DNA of 64,000 nt from Lepus europaeus (GCF_033115175.1 NC_084837.1:30768266-30832265), one strand, 5' to 3'; positions 45,769-58,572 are shown, numbered from the stretch's first letter. Notes: generated from the letters alone by a model not told the origin. Made by a program: numbers and translations.

Positions 45769-47150
45769 AAACATTGACAAAAGATATGTTTATTAGTAAG
45801 AGTTGTAAATGAAAGCATGCAAAGCTATGTAATTCTATCCAGTAATAATGATTACCTGAGAAAATTTGCAACTTGGAACACAGCACCAGGTTCTTAAGTT
45901 ACTCTGTGATTTTTATTGTATGCCAAATATGGAGGAGAAAGCAAAAAGATCAGGTTTTAACTGTTTCAGCATGTCAGTAAATTCTTTCATTGGATTAATA
46001 GTAGAAGTAATCAAGGTGGCATTTAAATTAATTAAACTTTCTTTGAGTTTAAATTAGACAATGCATTTTGTTTACTAGACAAAGAAACCATATTTAAATG
46101 AGATTCAAACAGCTTTACTTTTTTGACTAATGAATTTTATGAAACTTTGCTACATATATTATTTCTAATTCAGGGTTTAGAACATGGAAGTCCATTTAAA
46201 AATGATGATAGGAGCTGTCATATGACCAACGATAAAAGGGGAGACATCTCCTTGAGTATCTGTCATGGTTTATGTGCACACAAATGCTTATGCTGATGAT
46301 TCTTTTCTTTTGTCAGAAAGGATTGCTCACGTAAACCTTGTTCTACTCTTACATAGACATTTGCTTTGTTTTCTTCCTTTTGATTCCTTTGTTTCCAGGA
46401 AGGGGTTTTTATGCAGTTCATTTTAGCTGTCATGATGCATTTTAGATAAAGAGTACTATTAATTTACCGTCTTTTGAAAAAAATAAAAATATAACCCTTG
46501 AGTGTTTGAGTCAAAGCATTTAGCATGTTAATTACTGTGAAAATCATTAGAGTCACAGTACTCCATAGAGCATGCTTTCTGGACTGGTCGGCACTGCACA
46601 GATGAATGTTACTATTGGTTTATAAGGAAAGTGCAGTTATTGGTGCCCAGGTACCTGCCATTGAGGAAAATGTGCCCACAGGATCTTGAAAGGCTGCTGT
46701 GCTCACAAATGTAGACCACCTGTTTTCCCTCCCTCAGTATTTTTGTGTTCTTCCTGGAACCCCTGAGTTATAGCTGATAGATGAGTTTAGGAGTCTATGT
46801 TTGATAAACCAATACATTAACTCCTTAGCTATAATTGGTGATGCCTTTTCTTTCTCTAAGTTTGGCTCACAATTTGAAGTCTGTTTTCCTAGTGTACTAA
46901 TAACTTCAGGGAATATGAAGGAGAAATATAAATCTTATTTTCATGGAATTTGGGGAAAGAATCTGTTGGAGTGCATGTTAAGAATAAAAATCCTGGAATA
47001 CCTTGTGTGTTATGAAATTCTAAAGACTTAGGACTGTATAGTTGTGTCCTCATTATCCCTTCTCTTTCTGTCTAATTTTGTAGCAGTCATGTAGTTTGGA
47101 GATAGGATGAGGGGGGTGGAGAATGATTATATTCACAATTCTGGAGGAGT
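45769..47150. other. unique AT-rich sequence
   Basis: Nothing recognised. Open frames are short and unsupported. Confidence 0.5.
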
Positions 47151-47613
47151 CCTAAACCTTTTAACTTTTAATCTCCTTGCCCTTGTGTTCAGAGAACAAA
47201 AGTCTAAGCCAATCAGTGAGTACTTTCTATAATGGTTTAGGAAAGAATCATGACCAAATTTGATCTATGAGATGTGAAGGAATGATTGCAAGGACATGAA
47301 AATTCAATACTTTCCTTCAGGACAATGTGATTGGACTATGTAGAAACAATGCAGGAAATGTACTTGCCTGTGCTACCACCAGGGGAGAAAGACATTGGGT
47401 GGTGCTGATTGAAAGAACTCAGAAACAAAAGGGAAATAAACCAGGTCCTTGATGTTGTTGAGCTGATGAATCAAGCCAACACTGAAGTTTTTAATTCCTT
47501 TGAGTCTTCCAGTTTCCAGAGTCAATAAATCCTCTTTGCTCTCTAAGCTCTTTGAACTGGGTCTCTCATTTCTTACATAAAATAATGAGTCTAGACTGAT
47601 ACAAAACTGATAG
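47151..47613 (+). mobile_element. MLT1-type MaLR LTR
   Basis: 'ccttgatgttgttgagctgatgaatcaagccaacactgaag', 'cagagtcaataaatcctctttgctctctaagc' and the ending 'gggtctctcatttcttacataaaat...actgatacaaaac' follow the MLT1 LTR 3' half, poly(A) signal included. The 5' boundary is uncertain. Confidence 0.7.
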
Positions 47614-47712
47614 TTTAGGAAGAATTGGAGAAAGAAATAGCTTTCAGCATTTTTTTGTCCAATTTCAGCATTTAGCAAATAAAAATACAGAACTTCCATT
47701 TTGCATGATATT

Positions 47713-48051
47713 CTTTTTCTAAAGATTTATTTATTTTTATTTGAATGTCAGAGTTACACAGAGAGAGGAGAGGCAGAGAGAGAGAGAGGTCCTCCATCCA
47801 ATGGTTCACTCTCCAACTGGTCGCAACGGCCGGACCTTCACCATTCCGAAGCCAGGAGCCAGGAGCTTCCTCTGGGTCTTGCACCCAGGTGCAGAGGCCC
47901 AAGGAGTTGGGCTATCTTCTACTGCTTTCCCAGGCCATAGTAGAGAGCTGGATCGGAAGTGGAGCAGCTGCGACTAGAACCGGCGCCCATGTGGGATTCC
48001 GATGCTTCAGGCCAGGATGTTAACCCGCTGCGCCATAGAGCTGGCCCCTTC
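47713..48051 (-). mobile_element. CSINE, middle-aged, with TSD
   Basis: Antisense, well kept: AAAGATTTATTTATTTTTATTTG, 'gtcagagttacacagagagagg', 'gactagaaccggcgcccatgtggg' and head 'ctgcgccatagagctggcc'. TSD CATGATATT at 47704-47712 and 48052-48060. Confidence 0.92.
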
Positions 48052-48060
48052 CATGATATT

Positions 48061-48690
48061 ATTAACAATGTACTGAATGAAATCTAGAATACAGGATGGG
48101 GAAATAAAATTTTGCCCAATGGTCTTTTAGTTCAACTTAAAAGACAAAAAATGAATGATTTTCCAAATGGAAGAGTATAATAGATATCATTAAAGGGATA
48201 TTTATTTATCATTTTCTAGTTGGAAATTTCTCTTCTATATTTACACAGTCTTAATTTGAAAGCGTTTCTTTAGTCATTCCTTTACTGTGAATCTTTTTCT
48301 ATATCCTGAGTTTCTCAGGAACCTGTAACTAAGTATTAATTTAGAGATTTTGACATGGCTGATTTTAAAATAGATTCTCAATGTGGATGTGGCTCTGTGT
48401 GAGAATAACATCAAGGACAACTCATAGTATCCAGTCCTGGGCATGTCTATGTGATGCAATGTAAATGTTAAGTAGGGCAGGTAAATTAGAGAAGAAAGTA
48501 TATTCAATCAACTGAAAGATATAAATGATACACTTAGAAGAGTGGCTCCTAAAATTTACTGACTTATGAAAAACACCAACACATCATTTGATTTTGCCAT
48601 GACTATTTTTTAGTGTATTTGAATGTAGTTGAGGTAGTAAATTATAAGGGTTGTAAATGTAGGTCTCTCTACCTATTGGATAACTTTGGC
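48061..48690. other. unique sequence
   Basis: Nothing recognised. Confidence 0.5.
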
Positions 48691-48850
48691 AGGTCTCTGG
48701 CAATTTCCAAACCCTTTCCTGAAACCTTGGCTCCTTTATCTGTAGAATGAAAATAATGGTTTCTATCCTTTAGGACTATGGTAATGTGAGGATTATATGA
48801 CCTGATAAATATGAAGTACATATCACAGTAACTGAATGATACTTAATGCA
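48691..48850 (+). mobile_element. MIR fragment
   Basis: 'ctcctttatctgtagaatgaaaataatgg', 'gtaatgtgaggattatatgacctgataaatatgaag' and a decayed end follow the MIR second half. Confidence 0.75.
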
Positions 48851-49618
48851 ATCAAAAATACATTATTAATTATAATGAAATTAAAGTCAAGGAGTAAATT
48901 CTGGCATTAGGCTATTCATGTTGAGTCAGATAAAATTACGTTTAGTTGGTCAATAAATGTTTATTGATTTAAAGTCAGTTTTTCTTGGACTTTGGGGAAA
49001 TATAAGATTTTGAGACCCTGCTGTGGAAGCATCAAGTATATAATTTACAGTCCTAATTGACTAATAATTAGGGATATTGAATTCATAAAGCAGTTTGCTG
49101 CTTTTAAAGTAACTTTAGTATATTGGGCATAGTTTGATTCTGTGATCTTTTCTGGGTAGGAATGATTGCATTTTTTAGACCTAGTAATTGGGGATCATGA
49201 AAGACAAAAGATAGCACTGTCAACAAGTAGAAGAAAGAAAATAAAACCTAAATCTTTTGCTACAATCCATGTTTCTTCCTGTGAAAATGACACAAAAGTC
49301 ATCTATTCTTGATTGTTCTTAATGATATTTTCTTTATGACTATGGTAACTCTGCAAGCTCTTTTAGAGTAGCCTTAATTTCCTGGAAGAAAGATGGTGGG
49401 AGATGGGAAAAAAAAACAGATAAAAGTGCCTTAAAGAAAGATTTTTGGGAGCTGAATAGAGTATCAGCCACAACTTTTAAGGGTTTGTATTGGTATTGTA
49501 TAAATTTAAATTTTGAATATATTTGGAATAATAATAATTACTGCTTTATAAACATTCTCTGATTTCTAGCAACAATGTTTTTTTCAGACAATTGCTTTTC
49601 TGCTGATATTTTTCTCTA
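48851..49618. other. unique AT-rich sequence
   Basis: Nothing recognised, apart from the pyrimidine tract at its right end considered with the next entry. Confidence 0.45.
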
Positions 49619-49771
49619 GGAACTAAAACAGGAAAACAAGACACTCAATCACTTGAGGACAGGGCTGCAACAAAAGGAGAGGAAAAATGTTTTTCGGCTT
49701 CAGACAATGGTTTCAGATGATCATAAAAAAACCAAATTGCTGCCCAACCAGCAGCAGAGCCACAGAATATA
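49619..49771 (+). other. Possible terminal exon, coiled-coil-like peptide
   Basis: A good acceptor-like signal (TTTTCTGCTGATATTTTTCTCTAG) ends at 49619. The next frame is open for 50 codons: ELKQENKTLNHLRTGLQQ, then KERKNVFRLQ and a Gln-rich end, to a TAG at about 49769. The charge pattern and Leu spacing resemble a coiled coil. I recognise no gene, and see no donor (not expected for a last exon) and no clear poly(A) signal. A frame this long is near what chance allows in AT-rich DNA. Confidence 0.25.
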
Positions 49772-50519
49772 GAGTTGAAATTCCTACAGTAAGCCCTTTA
49801 CATTCCTAGAAATACGTAAGGCCACTGAAACAATTTCTCAAGAAGTAATTGTAGCAATACTAAAAATAATTCAACTCTTGATGTGAATCTCTGAGTATTC
49901 AAGATTTTCACAAAAATGACCTTTTGCTATCCTGGGTCTTCAGTGATATTGAATTTGTGGTCAGTGCTGATCACTCAGAGCTACTTGTGTTTTAAAACTG
50001 TGATTCAGAAGGAAGTAAGTTTAAGTGTTTAGCAATGAGTGTGATAGGAAAAAAATTTGGTTTATACAAGGTGACTACAAAAATCATGAATTTTATTCAA
50101 GACTTTTCCTATGGAATACTCAAGGCATGTTTTAACTAGTCAAGTATTTAGTACTAACTTGTTTGATGATTTGAGAGCACAAACACACACCCACAAATAA
50201 TTAAGCTTACAGGCTTAAGGGCTGAGAAAGCAGAATACATTAGACAATGAAATGCATAAAAAATTTTCAGAAATAACTATTAATTCAATAATAGCTTATT
50301 TATAGAGATAGCGTTGCAGACTAGAGATGCCAGAGAAAACTATAGCGACAAGGTAAGTCTTGTGCTGAACAATGGTTAATAGAAAAGATGAAAGCCGCTG
50401 CAGGTAAGAAAGAATATGAAAAGGCCCTGGACGTAGGAATAAGCATGTCACTTTCAGCAAACAACGAGGGAACACTGTCTTTTTTAGTCACATTAACCTT
50501 TTGTTCCTTTAGATTTTCA
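49772..50519. other. unique sequence
   Basis: Nothing recognised. It would be the 3' UTR if the preceding exon call were right. Confidence 0.4.
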
Positions 50520-50598
50520 TGTACTTCCTGATTCCTGTTACTAATTTGATGCTAATTATAACAAATAGTCATAAACTTAGTAATTTGAAAGATCACCT

Positions 50599-50930
50599 TT
50601 TTTTTTTTAAAGATTTATTTATTTATATGAAAGTCAGAGTTACACAGAGAGAGGAGAGGCAGAGAGAGAGGTCTTCCATCCAGTGGTTCACTCCCCAATT
50701 AGCTGCAATTGCTGGAGCTGCGCCTATCTGAAGCCAGGAGCCTGGAGCTTCCTCTGGGTCTCCCAGACAGGTGAAAGGGCCCAAGGACTTGGGCCATCTT
50801 CTACTGCTTTCCCAGGCCATAGCAGAGTGCTGGATTGGAAGTGGAGCAGCCGGGGCTCAAACTGGCACCCATATGGGATGCTGGCACTTCAGGCCATGGC
50901 GTTAACCTGCTGTGCCGCATCACCAGCCCC
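50599..50930 (-). mobile_element. CSINE, middle-aged, with TSD
   Basis: Antisense: T-run, AAAGATTTATTTATTTATATG, arm, 'ggctcaaactggcacccatatggg' and head 'ctgtgccgcatcaccagccc'. TSD AGATCACCT at 50590-50598 and 50931-50939. Confidence 0.92.
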
Positions 50931-51551
50931 AGATCACCTATTTTGTATTTAACAGTTCTGCAGATCAGAGTCCAGGTGGGCTCAACTGTATTCTTTGCTT
51001 AGGATTTCACAATGCTGAAGTCAAGGTGTTAACTCACCTGGGTTCCTCTGTGAAGATTCTGCTGAAGAAACTACTTCCCAGCTCTTTCTGGTTGTTATTA
51101 GAATCTAGAGAGAACCTCCACTTTGATTATGACCTTGTCTAAATAAGGTCGGAGTTTGTGAACTCAAGAGGCTTCCATAGTCTTGGCAGCGCATGGCAAG
51201 AGCCTCAGGGGATTACTGACATCATAAACAAGAGTGTCAATTGTTAAATCAACAACAGGTGTCACTGTGCAGTTAGTCCCCATGTAGGACCTCTGTCCTT
51301 AATGTGTTGTGCTATGAGAATTAACGGTAAAACTAGTCTTCAAACAGTAAAACTAGTCTTCAAACAGTACTTTATACTTTAAGTGTCTGTGTGTGTGTGA
51401 ACTATTGAAATCTTTACTTAGTATAGAGTTGATCTTCTGTATATAAAGATAAGGAGAATGGGATGGGAGAGGGAGTAGGAGATGCAATGGTTTGCGGGTG
51501 GGAGGCTGTTTATGGGGGAAGAACCAATATAATCCAAAAGTTGTACTTTCA

Positions 51552-51932
51552 GGCCAGTGCCGTGGCTCACTTGGCTAATCCTCCGCCTTGCAGCACCGGC
51601 ACACCAGGTTCTAGTCCCTGTTGGGGTGCCAGGTACTAGACCCGGTTGTTCCTCTTCCAGTCCAGCTCTCTGCTGTGGCCCAGGAGGGCAGCGGAGGATG
51701 GCCCAAGTGCTTGGGTCCCTGCACTCACATGGGAGACCGGGAGGAAGCATCTGGCTCCTGGCTTCGGATCGGTGCAGCACTGGCCATGGCGGCCATTAGG
51801 GGAGTGAACCAATGGAAGGAAGACCTTTCTCTCTGTTTCTCTCTCACTGTTTATAACTCTCTCTCTGTCTTTCTCTCTCTCACTGTCTAACTCTGCCTGG
51901 CAAAAGATAAAAATAAAAAAATAATTAACAAC
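51552..51932 (+). mobile_element. CSINE, young, sense
   Basis: Head GGCCAGTGCCGTGGCTCAC, B-box GGTTCTAGTCCC, CT-rich arm with an extra CTCTCTC block, then 'ctctgcctggcaaaagataaaaataaaaaa'. Flanked by AAAAGTTGTACTTT at 51536 and 51933. Confidence 0.93.
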
Positions 51933-51947
51933 AAAAGTTGTACTTTT

Positions 51948-51966
51948 ATTTTTGACAGGCAGAGTG

Positions 51967-52004
<38 letters not shown>

Positions 52005-52274
52005 TCTTCCTTTGCCGTTGGTTCACCCTCCAATGGCCCTGCGGCCGGTGCATCGTGCTGATCCGAAGCCAGGAGCCAGGTTCTTTTCCTGGTCTCCCAT
52101 GGGGTGCAGGGCCCAAGCACTTGGGCCATCCTCCACTGCCTTCCCGGGCCATAGCAGAGAGCTGGCCTGGAAGAGGGGCAACTGGGATAGAATCCGGCAC
52201 CCCAGCCAGGACTAGAACCTGGTGTGCCGGCACCGCAAGGCGGAGGATTAGCCTGTTAAGCTACGGTGACGGCC
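51948..52274 (-). mobile_element. CSINE, young, antisense, same target
   Basis: Antisense SINE abutting the sense one. Its flanks are AAGTTGTACTTT at about 51935 and AGAAGTTGTACTTTCA at 52275-52290, so the same target word occurs a third time. Confidence 0.92.
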
Positions 52275-52554
52275 AGAAGTTGTACTTTCAAAATTTATAT
52301 TTATTAAATAGAAGTTTTCTTTAAAAAAAAAAAAGAATCTGGTTCCTTGCAGTGTGTGACTGAAGTTACTATTTTCTTGTTTGCTTTCAGTCGGAGACCT
52401 CTTTTAGCTCCTAGAGGCTGCTTATGTTCCTCAACGTATTACATTGTCCTCTCCATCTCTACGCTAGCAATGACATATCAAATTCTCCTCACTCTTGAAA
52501 TCTTTGTGACTTCCTCTTCTAGGACGACCTATAGAAAAATTTCTTTTACTTTTT

Positions 52555-52849
52555 AAATATTTTATTTATTTCTTTGAGAGACAGAGTTACAGAGAGAGGG
52601 AGAGACAGAAAGGTCTTTCATCCTCTGGTTTACTCCCCAAATGACATCAATGGCTGAGTTGAACTGATCCAAAACTGGGAACCAGGAGCTTCTTCTGGGT
52701 TTCTCATGTGGGTGCAAGGGCCCAAGCACTTGGGCCATCTTCCACTGCTTTCCCAGGCCATACCAGAGGGCTGGATCCGAAGAGGAGCCCGTATGGGATG
52801 CTGGCACTGCAGGTAGAAGCTTAGCCTACTACACCATAGCACTGACCCT
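52555..52849 (-). mobile_element. CSINE, old, with TSD
   Basis: Antisense, somewhat shortened near the head: 'attttatttatttctttgagagacag', 'aactgggaaccaggagcttc' and head 'ctacaccatagcactgaccc'. TSD AATTTCTTTTACTTTT at 52539-52554 and AATTTCTTTTGCTTTT at 52850-52865. Confidence 0.88.
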
Positions 52850-53020
52850 AATTTCTTTTGCTTTTAAAGAGTTTATGGGATTGTATTATATCTACTAAAG
52901 TAATCTTTCTATGTTAAGGTCAACTAATTAGTCACCATTATTACATCTGCAAGAACTCCTTTTGCCTTGTCAATATGATATAATCATAGAAGTAATAATA
53001 GGAGTTGGAGATCGTGGGAG

Positions 53021-55759
53021 AACAATGTAGAATTCTATCCACCATAGTTAGGTAACTCAGTTGTAAGCTGCCTGAAGGTAGGACATCATGTGCTCTATGA
53101 TGAAAGTCCTCCACACCATTTGTAACAGTATTCTCTTGTAAATACTTCTTGAGTTAAATTGCTCTGGGTTGGAGGGATAAGAATGAATTGTGCCTGTTGT
53201 CTTGAAGGCTTTTTATTTATTAAATTTGGGTCCTTAGATCCAAAGCTAAGTGAAATGTCACTCAATTGTCTGGAAGCCATCAGACTGATCCAGCTAACCT
53301 GTCCAGTTATTTCAGGCAATCTGCTTTTGTGCTTGAACAGTGATTGCTGTGGGACATTGGGCTTTAGGATGTAAATTTTTGAAATGCAGAGAGAAAAACC
53401 AAGCATGTTCTGTAGAATGTCTTCCGATGTTAAGGCTCAAAAAATAAAGCTGGATTAGGGATAAAATAGCATGTTTATGAGTTTTATTGTACTGGCATCT
53501 CCTTTATCTTGCTAGCTTAGACTAGACACTTGAAAACATCAAGCTTTTATTTTCGACGCTGAGGGACATAAATGTGCAGAGGTTAAAAAATTCTAATAAA
53601 GTTGGATTAAATGTATTTTGAAGAGATACAGTAGACAGTTTCCTTTTTTGTTACAAGCAACATGAGCATGCTGACCTCTGGTATCATGAGGGAGGTTAGC
53701 TAGATGATAAAATTTTGGATTCCAAGAATGGAAAGAGAAATGTTTTTAAAAAGAAGCATACTGTTCAAGCACATGGAGTTTATACACAGAAGCATAGAGG
53801 ACTAAGAAGTTAGTTCAGTTGGTAATTACAAACAGCATTGGAGAGCTGACTGAGAAAGATCAGAATGATAGCACCCTACTCATCACTGATATAAATTGTT
53901 CAGAAGAGATTTTGGTTTATTTTATACCTCTGGGAGGGTCTTCATTTCTATGTATGATTTTTTTTTTTTGCTGCTCAGAAAAAATCTCATGCCAAAAGCA
54001 ATTTATATCATCACATAACTGTATGTTTCCCATCTCAACCCCAAATCTAGGACTGTCATTATTTTAACTCTTCATAACCAACTCCACAAGAAGGAAGCAT
54101 AATGTGTTTTAAATTTCCCATAGGACTGTGCAAGTAGTAAGATGTTCTCTCTTTCTTTGTCTCTCTTTTGCAATAGAGAAAATTAGTAGTCACATGTATC
54201 TAAAATCCTTCAGAAGCTTTATGTTGGAATCGGCAGATTTTGTAATATTCCTGTCACCTGGCTGCTATTCTTCGACTTCTTTTATGACTAGCTCCAATAA
54301 TTAGCTTTCTCTAAGGAACAAAGGGTGGAATAGTCATCTTTCATATTAGATGGTGCTGCTGCCAATGTCTGTCTGTCCTATATTTATAATTATAGCAAGA
54401 TTTGTCCTTGACTTGTTTATAGACATGAAAATTTGAATCATATCTTCCTTAGTTGCCTTTTCTAGCCAGTGGCAAGAAAGAAAGCCAGCAGGAAGAGAAA
54501 GGTCACAGTCATGACGATGAATTCACAGTGCTCTGGTGGTTAAGACAAGAAATGCTAGGGAATGAATCTTATGATTTCAAAGGCTATGCTATGAATACAT
54601 GCAATATTTTGTAATACCATCTGTTTACAAATAACACTTAGGTTTCTGTAATGATCTCTTCACTGCAGAACACGCCAATAACATTGGCTTGTCCACTTGT
54701 TATGTTTTATATCTGCCTTTCTCACATTTTTAATGAAAACTTTGAATAAATCTGAAACCTGAAAAGTAGTGTATTTAAACTTAGCAGAGGCACTTAATGA
54801 CACAAGAACAGTTTTTTTTTCTTCCCACTTGTGCCACTATCTAGAACAGAATAAGAACAAATTGCAATAGCAAGAAGTTAAGTTCTTAGAAGAATTTTCA
54901 TTAGAATTGTAGAAATAGGCAAGCTGGTGTGTTTGCTAAGCTGAATTTCAAATAGCTGACTAGGGATAACATGGTTAGACTGCTATTTTCTTGTGAACTT
55001 ACTACAGAAAAGGCTGTAGAAGTGTCAGTGATTACTTGTGGCATCATTAATATTTTAAAGTGTGGCATTATAAAATATTTAAATGTAAATATTTTGATGT
55101 GAGCAACTTAATACAGTTGCACCACAGTAAGATTAGAAAGGTCTCATGTGTGGCATTTTAATTAAATCCATAAAGAATACTCCTTTAATTTCTATGCAAG
55201 CCCGAGTTTAAATCCAATATAGAGCTTGCATTTCATTGATTGCTTTTACAAATCATGTGTCTTGTAGTTATGCTTTTTTCCCTATTTTCAAAGACTAATG
55301 ATAAGTCTTCTGCTTGGAGTTTTCCCTAGGCAATTTGTTAACTCTTAGATTTGCAAGGTCTGATTGCCTGAACCTTACTGATCAGATTCCTCTTTGAGTT
55401 TAGAAGGACAAGAGTCCTTTTAGTGTCATATTTAATGGACAAGCCTTTGTGTTTTTATGGGGTCAGTGAAAAAGAATCTATCTACTATTAACATATTTAT
55501 TATATTTTAATATTAGCACTGTGATTTTCCAGAGAAGTGTTTTCTGGAGATTTTCACTACCACCACTACCATCAGCAGCAGCATTTACTGAATGCCTAAT
55601 GTGGGACAGGGTATATTAGAATTTTTTTTTTTTATCTTAGAATGTAGGTGTGCGAATGCAGGTGTTAAGAATGTGTGTAAATATTGATCTCATATCATTA
55701 CATAGGTGTGAGCTATAGTAACGGAAGCCTGAGAAGTTAGTAATTCATCAGTTGTTTTA
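53021..55759. other. unique sequence
   Basis: The longest stretch with no recognised element. Open frames at 53095-53406 (-) and 53819-54067 (+) lack splice sites or homology that I can recognise. Bases 55557-55585 hold a short CAC/CAG-rich patch. Confidence 0.5.
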
Positions 55760-55892
55760 TTTATTCCTTTCTTCCATCCTTTTTACTCACTGAGGACTTA
55801 TTATGAGTCAGGTACTATGCCAGACACTGGGAAATAAAATAATGAAAGAGATATAATCATTACCTCCAAAAGGCTTACATTAATCCAGGAAA
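55760..55892 (-). mobile_element. L2/MIR-like ancient fragment
   Basis: 'ctgaggacttattatgagtcaggtactatgccagacactggg...taccTCCAAAAGGCTTACATT' resembles the complement of common ancient mammalian LINE/SINE 3' ends. Confidence 0.5.
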
Positions 55893-58516
55893 TCTGAGCA
55901 CAGTACATCTTTTAGTTGCAAACCCAATGCGTATTTTACATTTCTTCCTTGTTCTGTAGTGTGCCCTCTCCCAGATGACATATAAGTCTAAAACATAGAC
56001 TGTAAGGCATTTGTGCTCACGCCACCCTTGTTTTTCCAGCTTTTGTTGAAGCTGCCCATGTGATGCAATTCCACCCCAAGAAAAATAAGAAGAAATGATT
56101 TTTCCTGGCGGTTTTTCCAGAAACATTTGTTGTCCTGGTAAGTGAAACAGACACGGATGGCACTACTCCTTCTCTTCTCTTCCACTTCTCTATTCCTGTT
56201 TTAAGTGTGGGTGGGAAGCATTAGTAGGCATCTGGAGACCACAAGGGAAATGTCAAGAAAATTGGAGACGTTGTTAAGTTACTGAACCAATGCCAGCAGT
56301 CTATTATCTGCAGACTTACTTTTATATAAGAAAAATGAATTCTTAACGTTTGAATCATTATTAGTCATATTTTCTGTTACATCATGCTGAATGTATCCTG
56401 ATACAGGAATTACATACAGGGGTAATAAGCATTGTGGTAGTACACTTACAGATAGGTGATTTCTGAATGCATAGGGGGATATTCCTGTCATTTGGCTTCA
56501 GAGCAGGGTTCCTGAAGAACCCATGCTAAGATAATGCTTCATTTAATTAGGATCTCTGGAAAATTCATTACAGTAAGCAATGGATATTATAATTCTGATG
56601 TTCACTAAAAATTTTTACATGAAATTCAACAGTTTCTTGGTATTTACATCTAGTAGTTCTCATTTTATTTATATATATATTTAAAGTATTAATTTCTCCT
56701 AGGTTATAAAGATGGTAGCTTAATTTTGTTCTAGGATAAGTTGGTTATGATACTATCAAATGTTACCTGTGAACAAATGATAATTTTAAGCAATACTTAT
56801 CAAGGGTGTATACTTAGGCACTTCTTAGGCTACATGTGTGCAGAAATGTTAAGTTCTTAATTTTATGGAGGAGGAAAACTTTCCCCTGCTTTGGCTGACT
56901 TACAGCTTAGTGAGCAGTATTTAGCCTGCAATGTGGGTACACGAAAGAGGCATAATATGGGATTCACTACTGCTGAATACTTACAGAAAGCCTGGTTACC
57001 AGAAAGAGTGTAAAGGCAGGTTTGTCCAAAGGATTTGCTGTCCATTCCAAAAGTCAATCATTCGTTCATTCCAGATGAGAGAGAGTTGGGAGTCTCTTTC
57101 CTGTAGAAATAGTTTCTGCTAAATTGTAGTTTGATGTTACAGGACTATTTTGAGGATGTTAAAAGACATAGTCCTGTGAGATGGATTGTCACATGTATGG
57201 TTAGGCTGCTGTGGGGGACTCTTTACAACCTTGCACGTTTACCATCTTCTGTGGAACTGGTGATGCTTACCATTTGGACACTAAGAAGCATATAATTGTT
57301 TGTGTCTTCCTTCTAGCATGACTGATAGAATTTCCAGTTTTTGGCTCACCCGATTCTATCAAATAGGTTTCTTATGTGCCTGTTTCTGTTCCCTCTCCAA
57401 AAGTATTCCTACTTTTAAATTTGATTTTACTATATTTCATTGTATTGAATAATGTTTTTCTACAGGTCTCTCTTCCTTGCTGGTTTCGGGGGAGGGTGTA
57501 TATGTGCACATACAAAATGTGAATACATGAGAGGAAGCATTTTGCTTGTAGCACTTCCAAGCCAAGTATTTTTTTCTGTTGGCTGCCATAAGTGAGTTTA
57601 GATAGGAGTTTTTTTTTTTTTTAAGTATGTCCTCAACATGACTCTTAGTATTAAAGAAATGTTTTTCACTCCCCTTTTCTCCTCCCCTTGAGTTAACTTT
57701 ACTTTGGCATAAAAGTGTTTTTGGTTGAAGAAGAAAGTCTGCAATTGATAGTTCTCACAGCAGTGTTTGCAATTAAAGTAGAAGCCCAGGGAGAGGAGGT
57801 TGGGGGAACATTTGAGGAAGATTTTTTTTTCTCTTTTCCCTTTAAGTTTTAGCTTCAAATAAGAGTTTTCTGACTTTATAGTATTGGTTTAAAATGATCT
57901 GACAATCAGTGCTGTCATTTAAAATATTTTCCTTTATAATCTGAGCTGACACATATAGTACTCTGGTATATACCAATTTAAGGTAAATAGTGGGTTAATT
58001 TAGTGTTAACTATTTAGTTATATGGGAGTGTTTTTAAAAGAGAACCTGCAGTTTTTTTGGGTGAAGTTTTTTTTTTCTTCTGATGTTCTTAGTGATTGTT
58101 TTAAGATTTTGAAAAAATGAGTATGTTTTGAACAATGGACTGTACTATAGTGCAGAAATCCTAGTCAATCAGGATTTTTCTCTTTGTACCTGGAGAAATT
58201 CCAGAATAATTCAAGGGATAACTTCCTACAGGGACCTCTGGCTTCCTTAGCAGAGGAGTGAGCAGGGAGGGAGGATTTAGTGAAACTAGGGGAAGAAGGT
58301 CACTCTGAGGAGGAAGAGATGATGGGCTAGGAGACTGTTCCCCTTCTCTGACCAACCTCGCTGACTTTTTGTCAAAGATGGCAGCAGCTCAGCCCTTGGT
58401 TTCTCTAAGTATGTGACAGCACTGAGCAAAGTCAGAGAAAGGTTTCCCTTTACTGTGGCTGAACCCGCTATTGTATAGAAACAGTGCTGGTATGGAGAAG
58501 AATCCCTCCACTTGCA
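55893..58516. other. unique sequence
   Basis: No element or exon recognised. Confidence 0.45.
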
Positions 58517-58572
58517 ACACACATACACACACACAATGACCCACATGTCCACACACACACACAGACACACAC
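58517..58572 (+). repeat. (CA)n microsatellite, interrupted
   Basis: ACACACATACACACACACA, then a 17-nt interruption, then CACACACACACACAGACACACAC. It explains the Cys/Val-rich frames on the opposite strand. Confidence 0.9.

Larger units (their letters stand above)
51107..52333 (+). mobile_element. L1 3' fragment carrying two CSINEs
   Basis: Sense L1 3' UTR (51107-51551, G-rich tract at 51455-51520), completed at 52291-52333 by 'aaatttatatttattaaatagaag' and an A-run. It contains a local 24-bp duplication, CAGTAAAACTAGTCTTCAAA (51344-51367). A short TSD AGAATCT lies at 51100-51106 and 52334-52340. Confidence 0.85.
50520..53020 (+). mobile_element. Ancient repeat used as insertion nest
   Basis: Pieces at 50520-50598, 50940-51106, 52334-52554 and 52866-53020 join into one degenerate mammalian repeat: 'aacaaatagtcataaacttagtaatttgaaagatcac', 'acagttctgcagatcagagtcc', 'ggttccttgcagtg', 'ggtcaactaattagtcacc', 'ctgcaagaactccttttgcc'. 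The intervening blocks are younger insertions. The family is not named. Confidence 0.6.

Noticed and set aside
53095-53406. 103-codon minus-strand frame
   Set aside because: No recognisable domain, splice site or conservation clue; length is within chance for this composition.
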